NCBI RefSeq assembly: GCF_009183655.1
Contig: NZ_WEIO01000001.1
Coordinates: forward strand, 558,001-622,000
Length of the DNA stretch: 64,000 nt
Direction of reading: 5' to 3'
From: Bacillus aerolatus
GTDB taxonomy: Bacteria; Bacillota; Bacilli; Bacillales; Domibacillaceae
This document shows, in pieces, positions 18,348 to 27,184 of the stretch (position 1 is the first letter of the stretch; every line of letters begins with the position of its first letter). Below the pieces are notes generated by a model. It did no database searches. It was not told the DNA's origin and saw only the letters and a program-made list of their open reading frames with translations. The translations under genes and the position numbers were made by a program.

Positions 18348-19766
18348 TTGAGGGAACTATCCGTGATGAAGGCTACTACATTATTGCTTGTTTCGATTGT
18401 CGTTATCTTTGGGGGGTTACTCGTTGTTAAAGCTCCTTCAACTATGGTGCTTGTCGCTGCAGGAATAACGGTTATCGTTCTATCCCTATTGTGGGGAATT
18501 AAATGGGATGACATCGAAAAGGATATTTTCGAAACCTTACGAAAGATGCTGCTTCCTATTTTAATCTTACTGGCTGTAGGAATCTTGATTGGTGCCTGGA
18601 TGTTATCCGGAACGATCCCAGTTATTATTTATTATGGTTTATTGTTGTTGAAACCATCGATATTTTTACTCGTAGTTACCCTTGCTTGTACGTTAATGTC
18701 TTTAATGACGGGCACTTCCTGGGGGACGATTGGAACGGTTGGTGTTGCGTGTATGGGCGTTGCGATCGGACTCGGAATTCCCCCTTACTATGCCGCCGGA
18801 GCAATTGTAACAGGAGCTTTTTTTGGTGATAAGCTGTCACCACTTTCTGATACAACGATTATGGCAGCAGCTTTTACAGAGGTAAATCTTGTTGAACACA
18901 TTAAACATTTGTTATATACGACTATACCTGGTTTTGTTATTTCTCTCGTTCTTTATGCAGTCTTAGGTTTCCAGTTACACGGACAAGCTAACAACAGCGA
19001 AGATATCAATACAATTCTGTCTACATTGGAGTCTCATTTTTACTTGAATCCGATTCTTTTGCTGCCTCCTATTATCGTGTTGGTCTTAATTTATAAGCAG
19101 AAACCTACGTTACCTGTCTTTGGAATTGGCATTTTACTCGGTTGTGTGTTAGCAATGGTCTTTCAAGGGAGCACTTTGCTAGAAGTAGCTAATACTCTGA
19201 ATGGTGGTTTTTCAGCTAACACAAATGTGAAAGCAGTTGATGAAATGCTGCAACAAGGTGGACTATCGAGTATGTATAGCACATTGGGGATATTATTTGC
19301 CGCAGCTATCTTTGGTTCACCTATGAGAACTGCCGGTGTGATTCAGGTAATCTTGAATAAAATCACAGAATTGGCCAAGACCGGAAAAGCGATGATGACT
19401 TCCTGCCTAACGCTGCACAGTCTCTTTTTTATCATAACAGGTAGTTTTTATGTATCATTTTCTGTATTAGGGCCAATGCTTGCACCATTATATGATAAAT
19501 ATGGCCTCCATAGAAAAAATTTAGGAAGAACACTTGAAGATACTGGATCAGCTTTTTCCCCGGCCGTTCCTTGGGGAATAACAGGTGCTTTTGTCGCAAG
19601 CACGCTGAATGTTCCAACAGGTCAATTTATCCTCTATGCTCCCGTCATTTATCTTGGAGTAGTGTTTGCCCTTATTTATATTTTTACAGGGTACGGCATT
19701 GCTAAAGCTGATCCAGGGCAAATGAATAATGAAGTGAAAAGCGAAAAGGTGGAAGCGACCCTGTAA
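18348..19766 (+). CDS. nhaC: Na+/H+ antiporter, NhaC family
   Basis: Exchanges sodium (or a carboxylate/amine pair in some family members) for protons at the membrane. 472 residues with about 12 helices and the family segments TGTSWGTIGTVGVACMG and GAFFGDKLSPLSDTTIMAA, which carry the polar ion-site residues. TTG 18348 follows AAAAGGGGGAAGAACG; ATG 18366 is possible. Downstream of the truncated TPP enzyme, perhaps once its operon partner. Confidence 0.88.
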   Translation: MRELSVMKATTLLLVSIVVIFGGLLVVKAPSTMVLVAAGITVIVLSLLWGIKWDDIEKDIFETLRKMLLPILILLAVGILIGAWMLSGTIPVIIYYGLLLLKPSIFLLVVTLACTLMSLMTGTSWGTIGTVGVACMGVAIGLGIPPYYAAGAIVTGAFFGDKLSPLSDTTIMAAAFTEVNLVEHIKHLLYTTIPGFVISLVLYAVLGFQLHGQANNSEDINTILSTLESHFYLNPILLLPPIIVLVLIYKQKPTLPVFGIGILLGCVLAMVFQGSTLLEVANTLNGGFSANTNVKAVDEMLQQGGLSSMYSTLGILFAAAIFGSPMRTAGVIQVILNKITELAKTGKAMMTSCLTLHSLFFIITGSFYVSFSVLGPMLAPLYDKYGLHRKNLGRTLEDTGSAFSPAVPWGITGAFVASTLNVPTGQFILYAPVIYLGVVFALIYIFTGYGIAKADPGQMNNEVKSEKVEATL

Positions 19767-19863
19767 AAGAAGAGGAGAGACAAATAAATAAGTGTGAGGA
19801 TAGAAAGAGCTAAGATAAGGATTAAATGAAGAGAGGCAGAAGGCTATCTCAAACATAAAGAAG

Positions 19864-19899
19864 GAACACCTCCAACTATTGAATCCTGGAGGTGTTTCT
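19864..19899. terminator. Terminator between nhaC and the DUF4023 gene
   Basis: GAACACCTCCA (19864-19874) pairs with TGGAGGTGTTTC (19888-19899) with one G-U pair; it serves either converging transcript. Confidence 0.7.
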
Positions 19900-19904
19900 T
19901 CTTG

Positions 19905-20027
19905 TTATTTATGCGTTTTATTCGGCTTTTTCTTGCCAGGATTTCCATGGCCATGAAGTTGTTTGTTTTTTTCTTGTTTTTGTTGTTGCTCCTGTAATTT
20001 TTCTACAAAGTCCTCTGAGTTTACCAT
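19905..20027 (-). CDS. DUF4023-type small protein, 40 residues
   Basis: A 40-residue, very hydrophilic protein starting MVNSEDFVEKLQEQQQ and ending in a Gly/Pro/Lys-rich tail (GNPGKKKPNKTHK). This matches the layout of DUF4023, a short Bacillus family of unknown function that has EFVEKLxExQ in front and GxGNPxxKxPxK behind. ATG 20025-20027 is preceded by GGAAGGTG. Converges with nhaC and ends at a hairpin terminator. Confidence 0.8.
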   Translation of the reverse strand: MVNSEDFVEKLQEQQQKQEKNKQLHGHGNPGKKKPNKTHK

Positions 20028-20118
20028 GAATTCACCTTCCTCAATCATAGTGTAGTTCCCATGTTAATATAACCATTTGATGTGAAATTATGAATTAAGA
20101 ATATTAACAACTAATTAA

Positions 20119-20146
20119 AACACCGTCCGAATGATCGGACGGTGTT
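20119..20146 (-). terminator. Terminator of bioY
   Basis: AACACCGTCCGA is fully complementary to TCGGACGGTGTT around a 4-nt loop. On the minus strand it is followed by a TTTTAATT tract, as expected downstream of bioY. Confidence 0.8.
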
Positions 20147-20206
20147 ACGTGCGTCTATATATCTTTTTCGATGACAAAACAAATGAAAAGTAACATCTTT
20201 TGATAA

Positions 20207-20779
20207 TTAAGCAGGATGTTTTTGAGAAGACTGCGGCAACAGGCGGACAGACGCCAATCGCTTGCGGACTTGAATGCCAATCCAGGCGGCGAGGAGCGCT
20301 TTTACTATTCCGCCGATAATAAATGGGACAAATCCTGCAGCGAATGCTTCAGGCCAAGAAAGTTCAGCGATGACTTTCAACCAGGCAGTGCCGAAAGATA
20401 AATTGATGATCATTCCGATTAGATTGGCAACAAAGGCGTGCCGTATGTTTGCTGCTGTTTTCTCGATATACCACCCGATAAAAAAGGCAGAAAAAACAAA
20501 ACTGACAATATAGCCGCCAGTCGGTCCGAAGATCACACCCATGCCGCCAGTCATGCCTGAAAAAACAGGCAGGCCAACCGCGCCAATTAACATATATAAA
20601 AGGGCGGACAATGTACCATACCTTGCACCGAGAATGGTGGCAGCTAAACCGATAGCCAACGTTTGCCCTGTTATAGGGACTAAAGGCAATGGAATCGTCA
20701 CTTGAGCAAGGATGCCGATGATGGCAGCGAAAACAGCTGCTGTCAGCATCATTCTAAGCTTTTCATGCTGAGTATTCAT
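20207..20779 (-). CDS. bioY: Biotin transporter BioY (ECF S component)
   Basis: Membrane substrate-binding subunit for biotin, working alone or with the shared ECF EcfAA'T module. 190 residues from ATG 20779 with GGAGGAG upstream; six membrane helices and the BioY signature region LPLVPITGQTLAIGLAA followed by GGYIVSF. A TTG six codons earlier is discarded because it lies within the SD region. A candidate BirA operator overlaps the promoter, so biotin repression is likely. No bio synthesis genes are in the window. Confidence 0.92.
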   Translation of the reverse strand: MNTQHEKLRMMLTAAVFAAIIGILAQVTIPLPLVPITGQTLAIGLAATILGARYGTLSALLYMLIGAVGLPVFSGMTGGMGVIFGPTGGYIVSFVFSAFFIGWYIEKTAANIRHAFVANLIGMIINLSFGTAWLKVIAELSWPEAFAAGFVPFIIGGIVKALLAAWIGIQVRKRLASVRLLPQSSQKHPA

Positions 20780-20814
20780 TTGATCTCCTCCAAACAATCG
20801 TTCAATTTATCTAT

Positions 20815-20855
20815 GTGTTAACTTCATTGTAAATAGAGGTAACTATTCTTGTCAA
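20815..20855 (-). promoter_or_regulatory. bioY promoter with candidate BirA operator
   Basis: On the minus strand TTGACA (20850-20855) is 17 nt from TTACAA (20827-20832). Overlapping it, AGTTAACAC (20815-20823 complement) and ATAGTTACC (20838-20846 complement) are inverted half sites 14 nt apart, resembling the firmicute BirA box TTGTTAACC-N14-16-GGTTAACAA. One half is imperfect. Confidence 0.5.
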
Positions 20856-20910
20856 CTTCATTTTTTTTGTTAAAAACAAGTCTCTGTTAAGCATTAGTGT
20901 TGATACGTCA

Positions 20911-20946
20911 TAAAAAGAAAAGGACCAATTTTTTCGGTCCTTTTCT
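20911..20946. terminator. Terminator of csaA
   Basis: GAAAAGGACC (20917-20926) pairs with GGTCCTTTTC (20936-20945); minus-strand readout ends in T5. Confidence 0.8.
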
Positions 20947-20985
20947 AAGCTCTTTCTAGCGCCATCATTAAGTTACTCTCATGCT

Positions 20986-21315
20986 CTAGGAGACTGGTGT
21001 ACCATTTTTAACAGGTTCATCTGGTTTTAAAAGTACCACATCATCTTCTCCTGGAACACCACCGATTACTAATACTTCAGATTTAAAACCTGCGATACGC
21101 CTGGCAGGAAAGTTCACTACCGCAATAACTTGCCGTCCAATAAGTTGTTCTGGTTCATATCTTCGCGTAATTTGAGCCGAAGAACGTTTAATACCCATCT
21201 CCCCAAAATCAATTTCTAATTTAATTGCTGGTTTTCGTGCTTGTGGAAATGATTCTGCTGTAATTACGGTGCCAACTCGGATATCCAACTTCAAAAAATC
21301 CTCAATAGTTGCCAT
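20986..21315 (-). CDS. csaA: CsaA-type chaperone / tRNA-binding domain protein
   Basis: A small OB-fold protein related to the C-terminal tRNA-binding domain of methionyl-tRNA synthetase; B. subtilis CsaA is described as a secretion-associated chaperone. 109 residues from ATG 21315 (GGAGG upstream), with [11 protein letters not shown] at the start and the conserved [20 protein letters not shown] in the second half. Full length. Monocistronic. Confidence 0.92.
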   Translation of the reverse strand: MATIEDFLKLDIRVGTVITAESFPQARKPAIKLEIDFGEMGIKRSSAQITRRYEPEQLIGRQVIAVVNFPARRIAGFKSEVLVIGGVPGEDDVVLLKPDEPVKNGTPVS

Positions 21316-21416
21316 GATTATTACCTCCAATCTTTTCCATACCTTTTAATTTTACAATATCATTTTGATAAATTAAAGGGTATTAAACACCCCTGACCTG
21401 TTAGTCACACAACAAA

Positions 21417-21441
21417 AGCGATGCCTTATTCAAGCATCGCT
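21417..21441. repeat. 8-bp hairpin in the csaA / DUF3889 divergent region
   Basis: AGCGATGC and GCATCGCT flank a 9-nt loop. No gene ends here on the plus strand, so it may be a regulatory hairpin rather than a terminator. Confidence 0.4.
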
Positions 21442-21545
21442 CATTTTAAATTATTTGCTTCTAATAGGGGAACTTAGGGAAAAGGAGGTGTACAAACGAA
21501 TAATATTGAGGAGCTTACGAAAGCTAACACAAAAAGGATGTTAAA

Positions 21546-21890
21546 ATGAAAAGATTATTACTTAGTTTATTGTATTGCATCCTATTGATTTCTGGGAATT
21601 TAGCTTCCATCCGATTCAGCACAAGTAATATGGTTAAGGCAGAAAATGAAAGTCCGCCTTATGTAAAATGGGGAAAGCTTGCTATGCAAAAAACGAAAGA
21701 AAAATACCCAAATGCGAAAATCATTGATTATCTTCACGTCGGTACACATAAAGGAGCAAAATCTTCAATAGAAACATTTAAACTATGGTTAAAAGGGGAC
21801 GACGAAGAATTTGGTGTCTTTGTAGAAATTGAATATGATACTAAAACAGAACAAGTAATAGATATTACCTTCAAAGAAGTCCTTAAATAA
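21546..21890 (+). CDS. Secreted DUF3889 protein
   Basis: 114 residues with an N-terminal signal peptide (hydrophobic core about 4-19). The mature part starts near PPYVKWGKLAMQKTKEKYP and contains the family features AKIIDYLHVG and FGVFVEIEYDTKTEQVIDITF. DUF3889 is a Bacillus family of unknown function (YqzG-like). ATG 21546 with AAAGGATG upstream; closed by a strong terminator. Confidence 0.85.
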   Translation: MKRLLLSLLYCILLISGNLASIRFSTSNMVKAENESPPYVKWGKLAMQKTKEKYPNAKIIDYLHVGTHKGAKSSIETFKLWLKGDDEEFGVFVEIEYDTKTEQVIDITFKEVLK

Positions 21891-21926
21891 CTGGTACAGA
21901 ATAAAAAAACTGTACCAGTTATTCTT
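21889..21926 (+). terminator. Terminator of the DUF3889 gene
   Basis: AACTGGTACAG pairs with CTGTACCAGTT (21889-21899 and 21910-21920), followed by ATTCTT. Confidence 0.8.
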
Positions 21927-22130
21927 GAACTAACCTGACTCTTTAGCAGAATAAAAAGGGTTGCCGCAACAATCTCCACTCTTAAACTCAAGCACCCATT
22001 AAAGCAGAAAATCAACAACATTCTTTAACAAAGCCAAGGTCAACCTAATATTATCTGATTTCAATATGTGCAAAATTCAAATAATATATTAAAAATTAAC
22101 TAGCAAACAAGGCAAATCAAACTTATTCAA

Positions 22131-22159
22131 TTGGAATGGTAATCAAAAAGTATTATAAT
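22131..22159 (+). promoter_or_regulatory. Sigma-A promoter of the MFS exporter
   Basis: TTGGAA (22131-22136), 17 nt, TATAAT (22154-22159). The preceding 200 bases (21927-22130) show no gene. Confidence 0.65.
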
Positions 22160-22239
22160 AAAGTGTTATAAATGACGGCTCGATATAGTTAATAGTTGAA
22201 CCGAATAAAGCACCGCAATTTATTTTTGGAGATGAAAAC

Positions 22240-23658
22240 ATGCAACAGGCACAAAAAGAAGCGGGACCGTTTTGGACAGTCATATTTGCTGTTTTTTTCG
22301 GAAACTTCCTCGCCGTATTAAGTACAACGACGATTAACGTCGCTCTGCCCGTATTTATGAAAGATTTTTCAGCAGATCTATCCACCGTACAGTGGACAGT
22401 AACCGGCTTTATGCTGGCAATGGGAGCGGTTGCGCCAACGGCCGGTTTTTTCGGGGGACGCTTAAGTTATAAAAAACTTTATATGATTGCTTTGGCTGGA
22501 TTTACTTTCTTTTCAATCCTTTGCGCCTCCGCTTGGAACATAGAATCTCTTATTCTCTTTCGCATTTTGCAAGGAGTATTCAGCGGCGCGATTATGCCGG
22601 CTACGATGACGATTGTTTATCAGTCCATTGCCAAGGATAAGCTGGCATTTGCCATTAGCTTATGGAGTTTATCTGCCGTACTTGCTCCTGCTCTCGGGCC
22701 TACAGCAGCCGGCGTGCTGATCGACCAGTTCAGCTGGCAGGCCGTCTTTTTAATTAATGTCCCTATTGGACTTGCGGCTATTTGGGCTGTCATCAAGTTC
22801 ATACCGGCAGGGGAAATGAAAAAAGACCTTCCTTTTGATTTTTTAGGATTTGTCAGTGTCATCATTGCAAGTGCTTCCTTGCTCATTGTCTTCAGCGAAG
22901 GATACGGCTGGGGATGGACGAGCATGAAAACAATTGGTCTTTTCTTCCTAGGTTCCGTAACATTTGTCTACTTTATCCAGCGTGAATTAAAAGTAAAAGA
23001 ACCGCTGTTGAACTTTCGTGTGTTGAACTATTCTAGGTATACATACAGTCTCATTTTGAATTCTGTTTTGTCTGTGAGCCTTTATTCCGGCGCTTTTTTA
23101 ACCCCGGTCTTTATTCAATCCGTGCAAGGAGCATCAGCATTGGAAACAGGACTCATTATGCTGCCGGGCTCCTTATTAATGGCGCTCATGACGCCGGTTG
23201 TCGGTAAAGTGTATAACGCTGTCGGCCCGGTCCGGCTGATTTTCACCGGATTGTTAATTATGGGAATCGGTACTTTCATGATGGGGCGGCTTACCGTCGA
23301 TATTTCTCACGGCTATGTGGCTTTTTGGATGGCGATCCGCTATCTCGGCATTGCATTATGCAATATGCCAATCACGAATGCTGGTATGACGGCTGTACCT
23401 CCGCAAGATGCTGGATACGCCTCAGCCATTAATAATTGGATTCGCCAAGGAATGGCATCTTTCTCCATTGGAATATTTGCGGCTATTCTTGCTGCAAGAA
23501 CAGCCTTTCATGAATTAGAGATCAAAGGAACGGGAATAGAGGCCAAAGCGGCAGCAATGAGCATTAATGATGTGTACATTGTGTCACTTTTCCCGATTAT
23601 CCTCGCTTTGCCTTTAACGCTTCTTTTAATAAAAGAAAAAAAGCGGGCTGAAACTTGA
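22240..23658 (+). CDS. MFS multidrug exporter, DHA2 (EmrB/QacA) family
   Basis: Proton-driven export of drugs or metabolites across the membrane. 472 residues, 13-14 membrane helices. The family motif A region GGRLSYKKLYM follows helix 2, and motif C is the GP-rich ALGPTAAGVLID at about 152-163. Helix 1 carries the LAVLSTTTINVALPVF pattern typical of DHA2. ATG 22240 with TTGGAGATG upstream. The next gene, pduX, starts 29 bases after, so they may be co-transcribed. Confidence 0.9.
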   Translation: MQQAQKEAGPFWTVIFAVFFGNFLAVLSTTTINVALPVFMKDFSADLSTVQWTVTGFMLAMGAVAPTAGFFGGRLSYKKLYMIALAGFTFFSILCASAWNIESLILFRILQGVFSGAIMPATMTIVYQSIAKDKLAFAISLWSLSAVLAPALGPTAAGVLIDQFSWQAVFLINVPIGLAAIWAVIKFIPAGEMKKDLPFDFLGFVSVIIASASLLIVFSEGYGWGWTSMKTIGLFFLGSVTFVYFIQRELKVKEPLLNFRVLNYSRYTYSLILNSVLSVSLYSGAFLTPVFIQSVQGASALETGLIMLPGSLLMALMTPVVGKVYNAVGPVRLIFTGLLIMGIGTFMMGRLTVDISHGYVAFWMAIRYLGIALCNMPITNAGMTAVPPQDAGYASAINNWIRQGMASFSIGIFAAILAARTAFHELEIKGTGIEAKAAAMSINDVYIVSLFPIILALPLTLLLIKEKKRAET

Positions 23659-23687
23659 TAGTTGTTTATTAAAGAGGTGAGAGTGTT

Positions 23688-24548
23688 GTGAAAAAAGGAA
23701 CAGGCAGCTGCTTTGGTACATTCGGAGAACTAGCCCAAGGGGAAATGGACGGGCATCCTTTTTTATTTACTTTGCCTGTGCCATTAAAAAGCCAGGCAGT
23801 TTTTGTCCCCGATCGCTTTGCCGGCGTCAGGAGCCGCTCCTCTAAGAGTAAAATAATACGAGCAGCTGAACTTGCGTTAGCAAAGCTAGGAAAGAAAACG
23901 GGCGGCTGCTTGTATATTTCTTCGCAAATTCCAGTCAGCAAAGGAATGGCAAGCAGCTCTGCTGATATTACTGCCGCTGTGCGGGCCGTTGCTTCCAGTT
24001 TTGGCACACATTTCACCGGGGCCGATATTTCTTCCATCGCAGCAGCAATTGAGCCGACAGATGGGGTCATGTATGAAGGGATCAATGCGCTGAATCAGAA
24101 AAACGGCGAGCTTCTTCAATCATATTTTCGCCTGCCGGAGTTGTTTCTCATCGGCTACGACAGTGGCGGCATATTAAATACGCATGATTATTATTTAATG
24201 AAAAGAGAGTATTCGGCAGCTGAGAAAGCAGAGATGCAGCTCGTATATGATCAAATGCATCATGGGCTGATCTCAGGAAATACAGCTGATATTTTGCTGG
24301 CAGCGACAAAAAGCGCGGTTATCAATGATCGCTTTTTTCCGAAGCCATTTTTTTCATTGTTTACCGAAATCGCCAGCCAGTTTGAAGCAGGAGTCGTCGT
24401 TGGCCACAGCGGCACAGTTATCGGGCTGCTGTTGGATAAAAACGATCTTTTTCTACCGAAAAAAGTGAAGGAAATTAAACGGATGATCCAGCTGGAAACA
24501 GGCTGGACACCTATCATTACCGGAACTATTTTAGATGGGGAAAAGTGA
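23688..24548 (+). CDS. pduX: GHMP kinase, PduX-like L-threonine kinase
   Basis: PduX phosphorylates L-threonine to the O-3-phosphate, precursor of the aminopropanol linker of cobalamin. 286 residues of the GHMP fold: an N-terminal GTCGEL-like GTFGELAQGE (9-18), the ATP loop PVSKGMASSSADITA (about 84-98) and a C-terminal GHSGT. GTG 23688 has AGAGGTGAG upstream. It lies directly before the B12 riboswitch and operon but outside riboswitch control. The local context supports threonine as substrate over other GHMP substrates. Confidence 0.75.
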   Translation: MKKGTGSCFGTFGELAQGEMDGHPFLFTLPVPLKSQAVFVPDRFAGVRSRSSKSKIIRAAELALAKLGKKTGGCLYISSQIPVSKGMASSSADITAAVRAVASSFGTHFTGADISSIAAAIEPTDGVMYEGINALNQKNGELLQSYFRLPELFLIGYDSGGILNTHDYYLMKREYSAAEKAEMQLVYDQMHHGLISGNTADILLAATKSAVINDRFFPKPFFSLFTEIASQFEAGVVVGHSGTVIGLLLDKNDLFLPKKVKEIKRMIQLETGWTPIITGTILDGEK

Positions 24549-24671
24549 ATAAAAATAGTTAAGTTAAAAATTCTCTTGTCAAATGAAGGAGGAACCTGCT
24601 ACTCTTATAGCAGTGTTAGAAACACTGTAAAATTAGGCGAATGTACATAATAATTGAATAATAAGAAGAAA

Positions 24672-24828
24672 GTGTCTGAGATAATGTATCTCAGAATAAT
24701 AGGGAAATCGGTGAAAATCCGATGCAGCCCCCGCTACTGTAAACGGTGATGAAATTGTCAAAAGCCACTGGTGTAACCGCCGGGAAGGGACAAGAGTAAA
24801 GCGATCCGTAAGCCAGGAGACCTGCTTT
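24672..24828 (+). promoter_or_regulatory. Cobalamin (adenosylcobalamin) riboswitch
   Basis: Conserved parts appear in order: AATAGGGAA, GGTGAAAATCCGATGCAGCCCCCGCTACTGT (in two blocks), CCGCCGGGAAGGGACAAG and the B12 box AGCCAGGAGACCTGC at 24811-24825. It precedes the corrin operon and is followed by a strong terminator, indicating transcriptional attenuation by B12. Confidence 0.97.
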
Positions 24829-24937
24829 CTTCTTCGAACCATCATTCTTCGGAGGGAGGAACGGGATGACTGCATGGAACGGAGCCGGCATGTGCGGCTT
24901 ATTAAACCGGTCCAACTTTATTTATGCATGAATGCTC

Positions 24938-24975
24938 AAATCCTTAACTTCTGTTGAAGTTAAGGATTTTTTTAT
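24938..24975 (+). terminator. Riboswitch terminator of the cob operon
   Basis: AAATCCTTAACTTC (24938-24951) pairs perfectly with GAAGTTAAGGATTT (24956-24969) and continues into a T7 run, 110 nt after the B12 box. Confidence 0.9.
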
Positions 24976-24981
24976 TTTTTA

Positions 24982-25156
24982 GGAAACTACAAAATAATCG
25001 CATTTTAGATCACTTTGCAAATGGAGCGGGTTTACGTCCAGCTCCAGCGCCTAGCCCCTCGAGGTCAAATAACCTTTCCTCAATGAATTCAAAAAGCGGA
25101 CTTCTTTGAGGAAAGAACATTTGCTTGTCGGGGCTGATCAAGGCGCTTGCGCATTT
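24982..25156 (+). repeat. Dispersed structured repeat, copy 1 (in the cob leader)
   Basis: Shares with 60191-60490 the start GGAAACTA, an AATGGAGCGGG block, a 53-nt identical core (25035-25087 = 60245-60297) and the end CTTGCGCATTT. The stem CTTTCCTCAATGAA/TTCTTTGAGGAAAG is retained with a mismatch. It sits between the riboswitch terminator and cbiW, so it is part of the operon's mRNA leader. Confidence 0.85.
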
Positions 25157-25179
25157 ATTTTTGAAAAGGAGTGGGAAGC

Positions 25180-25569
25180 ATGGCGACTTGGAATTTAACA
25201 GAGATGAAACATCATGTATTAATTTGCAACGGTTCAAGCTGCATGAGAAAAGGTGGAGAAGAAGTAACGCAGGCGATTCGTAATGAAATAAAAAATCGGG
25301 AGCTAGATATTAATGTCCATACGACGAGAACGAGATGCAATGGACGCTGCAAAGATGCTTGCGTTGTTATCGTTTATCCGGAAGGCACTTGGTATCACGA
25401 AGTGGATGAGACATTGGCAGAAAAAATCGTCGCCTCTCACCTAGAAAAAGGCGAGCCGCTTGAAGAAGCCATCACCTACACATATAACGGCATAGGTATG
25501 CAACTGAAAAACGATCGTGAACTGGGAGTGGCGAAAGACAAAGAAAAACAAAAAGCAGTGAAGGCATAA
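25180..25569 (+). CDS. cbiW: CbiW, thioredoxin-like [2Fe-2S] ferredoxin
   Basis: 129 residues; first gene of the anaerobic cobalamin operon, as in B. megaterium. The thioredoxin-like ferredoxin fold carries cysteines in CNGSSCMRKG (about 14-23) and CNGRCKDAC, positioned to bind a 2Fe-2S cluster. Proposed to donate electrons to a pathway enzyme such as CbiH60, whose partner domain is redox-active. I use ATG 25180, 8 nt after AAGGAG, not GTG 25171 that overlaps the SD. Confidence 0.88.
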   Translation: MATWNLTEMKHHVLICNGSSCMRKGGEEVTQAIRNEIKNRELDINVHTTRTRCNGRCKDACVVIVYPEGTWYHEVDETLAEKIVASHLEKGEPLEEAITYTYNGIGMQLKNDRELGVAKDKEKQKAVKA

Positions 25570-25576
25570 GGGGGCA

Positions 25577-27169
25577 ATGAAAGTGACGGGGAAACTATTG
25601 ATTGTCGGCTTCGGGCCGGGAAGCGCTGAACATATTACAGAACGGGCGAAAGAAGCGTTAAAGGAAAGCGACAGCATCATCGGCTATAAAACATATGTGG
25701 ACTTAATTGCTGATTTTATTGAGGGGAAAGAAATTATTAGCACCGGCATGTCAGAGGAAGTCAGCAGGGCGCAGGCAGCGGTGAAATTTGCTGAGCAAGG
25801 AAAAAAAGTAGCTGTTATTTCAAGCGGAGATGCCGGTGTGTATGGCATGGCAGGACTTGTGTATGAAGTGCTCGTTGAACAAGGCTGGAAAGAAGAAAGC
25901 GGAGTAAAAGTAGAGATCATTCCTGGGATTTCAGCGATCAATTCATGCGCGTCTCTTCTCGGGGCTCCTGTGATGCATGATGCTTGTACGATCAGTTTGA
26001 GCGACCATTTAACCCCATGGGATTTAATCGCGAGGCGTATAGATGCCGCCGGGGCTGCTGATTTTGTGATCGCTTTGTACAATCCGAAGAGCGGCCGGCG
26101 GACGAGACAAATTGTTGAAGCACAGCGGATTTTATTAAAACACCGTTCACCGGATACTCCGGTTGGTCTCGTTAAAAGCGCGTACCGGGAAAGAGAACAA
26201 GTCGTCATGACAAATTTACAGGAAATGCTTGACCACGAAATCGGCATGCTGACGACAGTAATCATTGGGAATTCAACAACGTTTATGTATGACAACAAAA
26301 TGATTACGCCGAGGGGTTACCAGCGAAAGTACACGTTGTCATCCGAAAAGCAGCCGCTTAAGCCTCATGAACGGCTGAAGCCGAAAAATGAGCCGTGGGC
26401 GCTGCATGAAGGAAAAGAAGAGAAAACAGACTTGTATAAAGTGGGCATGAAAGCACTGCAATTGCTTGATGGAAAAAAAACAACAGACAGTCAAGAATCT
26501 CCATTTAAGCAAAAAATCGAATCTATTTTTGAAGTGGCCGTTAGTCCAGGGGTCGCTAATAAAATGTTTTCAGCCGATCAGCTGCTCACTCTATCAGCGG
26601 CAGTAGGAGAAAAAGGGGCCATTGAATATACGCCGCACCATCAAATGATCTTGCGCGTGCCGACAGAAAGTCCGGACGTGCTGACTACTAAACTGCAGAA
26701 AGCGGGCTTTTTGCTGTCAGCGATTGGTGATGTCGCAACAGTAAAAGCATGCGACTTTTGCGATGGCGAAAAGAAGGACGCCATTCCTTACGCTGAACAG
26801 CTGCATGAACGGTTTGACGGGCTCGATATGCCGAAAGAATTGAAGATCGGCTTAAATGGTTGCGGAATGGCCTGCTACGGAGCGGTGAATGATGATATCG
26901 GCATTGTTTTCCGAAGAGGTAAATTTGATTTGTTTTTAGGGGCAAAAACGGTCGGCAGAACGGCCCACGCTGGGCAGCCGGTGGCCGAAGGAATCGAACC
27001 GGAAGCGCTTGTCCCGCTGCTTGAAAATATTATTGCTGAATATAAAGAAAAAGGTCATCCGAACGAACGACTCTTTAAATACTTTAAGCGCGTGAAAAAA
27101 ATTCAACACTTTGATTACCGTGACATGGAACCAAAAATAAACTTAGAACCTGCACCGTGCGGGGATTAA
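25577..27169 (+). CDS. cbiH60: CbiH60, cobalt-factor III C17-methyltransferase fused to a nitrite/sulfite reductase-like domain
   Basis: Performs the ring-contraction methylation at C17. 530 residues: tetrapyrrole methylase domain (about 1-245, GFGPGSAEHIT loop and the SSGDAGVYGMAG SAM site) joined by a linker (~245-305) to a ferredoxin-like plus sulfite/nitrite-reductase half (about 310-520). Cluster cysteines lie in CDFC and in NGCGMAC. This double-size form is known from B. megaterium, where it carries an Fe-S cluster. ATG 25577 with AAGGGGG upstream, 7 nt after cbiW. Confidence 0.94.
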   Translation: MKVTGKLLIVGFGPGSAEHITERAKEALKESDSIIGYKTYVDLIADFIEGKEIISTGMSEEVSRAQAAVKFAEQGKKVAVISSGDAGVYGMAGLVYEVLVEQGWKEESGVKVEIIPGISAINSCASLLGAPVMHDACTISLSDHLTPWDLIARRIDAAGAADFVIALYNPKSGRRTRQIVEAQRILLKHRSPDTPVGLVKSAYREREQVVMTNLQEMLDHEIGMLTTVIIGNSTTFMYDNKMITPRGYQRKYTLSSEKQPLKPHERLKPKNEPWALHEGKEEKTDLYKVGMKALQLLDGKKTTDSQESPFKQKIESIFEVAVSPGVANKMFSADQLLTLSAAVGEKGAIEYTPHHQMILRVPTESPDVLTTKLQKAGFLLSAIGDVATVKACDFCDGEKKDAIPYAEQLHERFDGLDMPKELKIGLNGCGMACYGAVNDDIGIVFRRGKFDLFLGAKTVGRTAHAGQPVAEGIEPEALVPLLENIIAEYKEKGHPNERLFKYFKRVKKIQHFDYRDMEPKINLEPAPCGD

Positions 27170-27184
27170 AGGAGTAGACGAATA

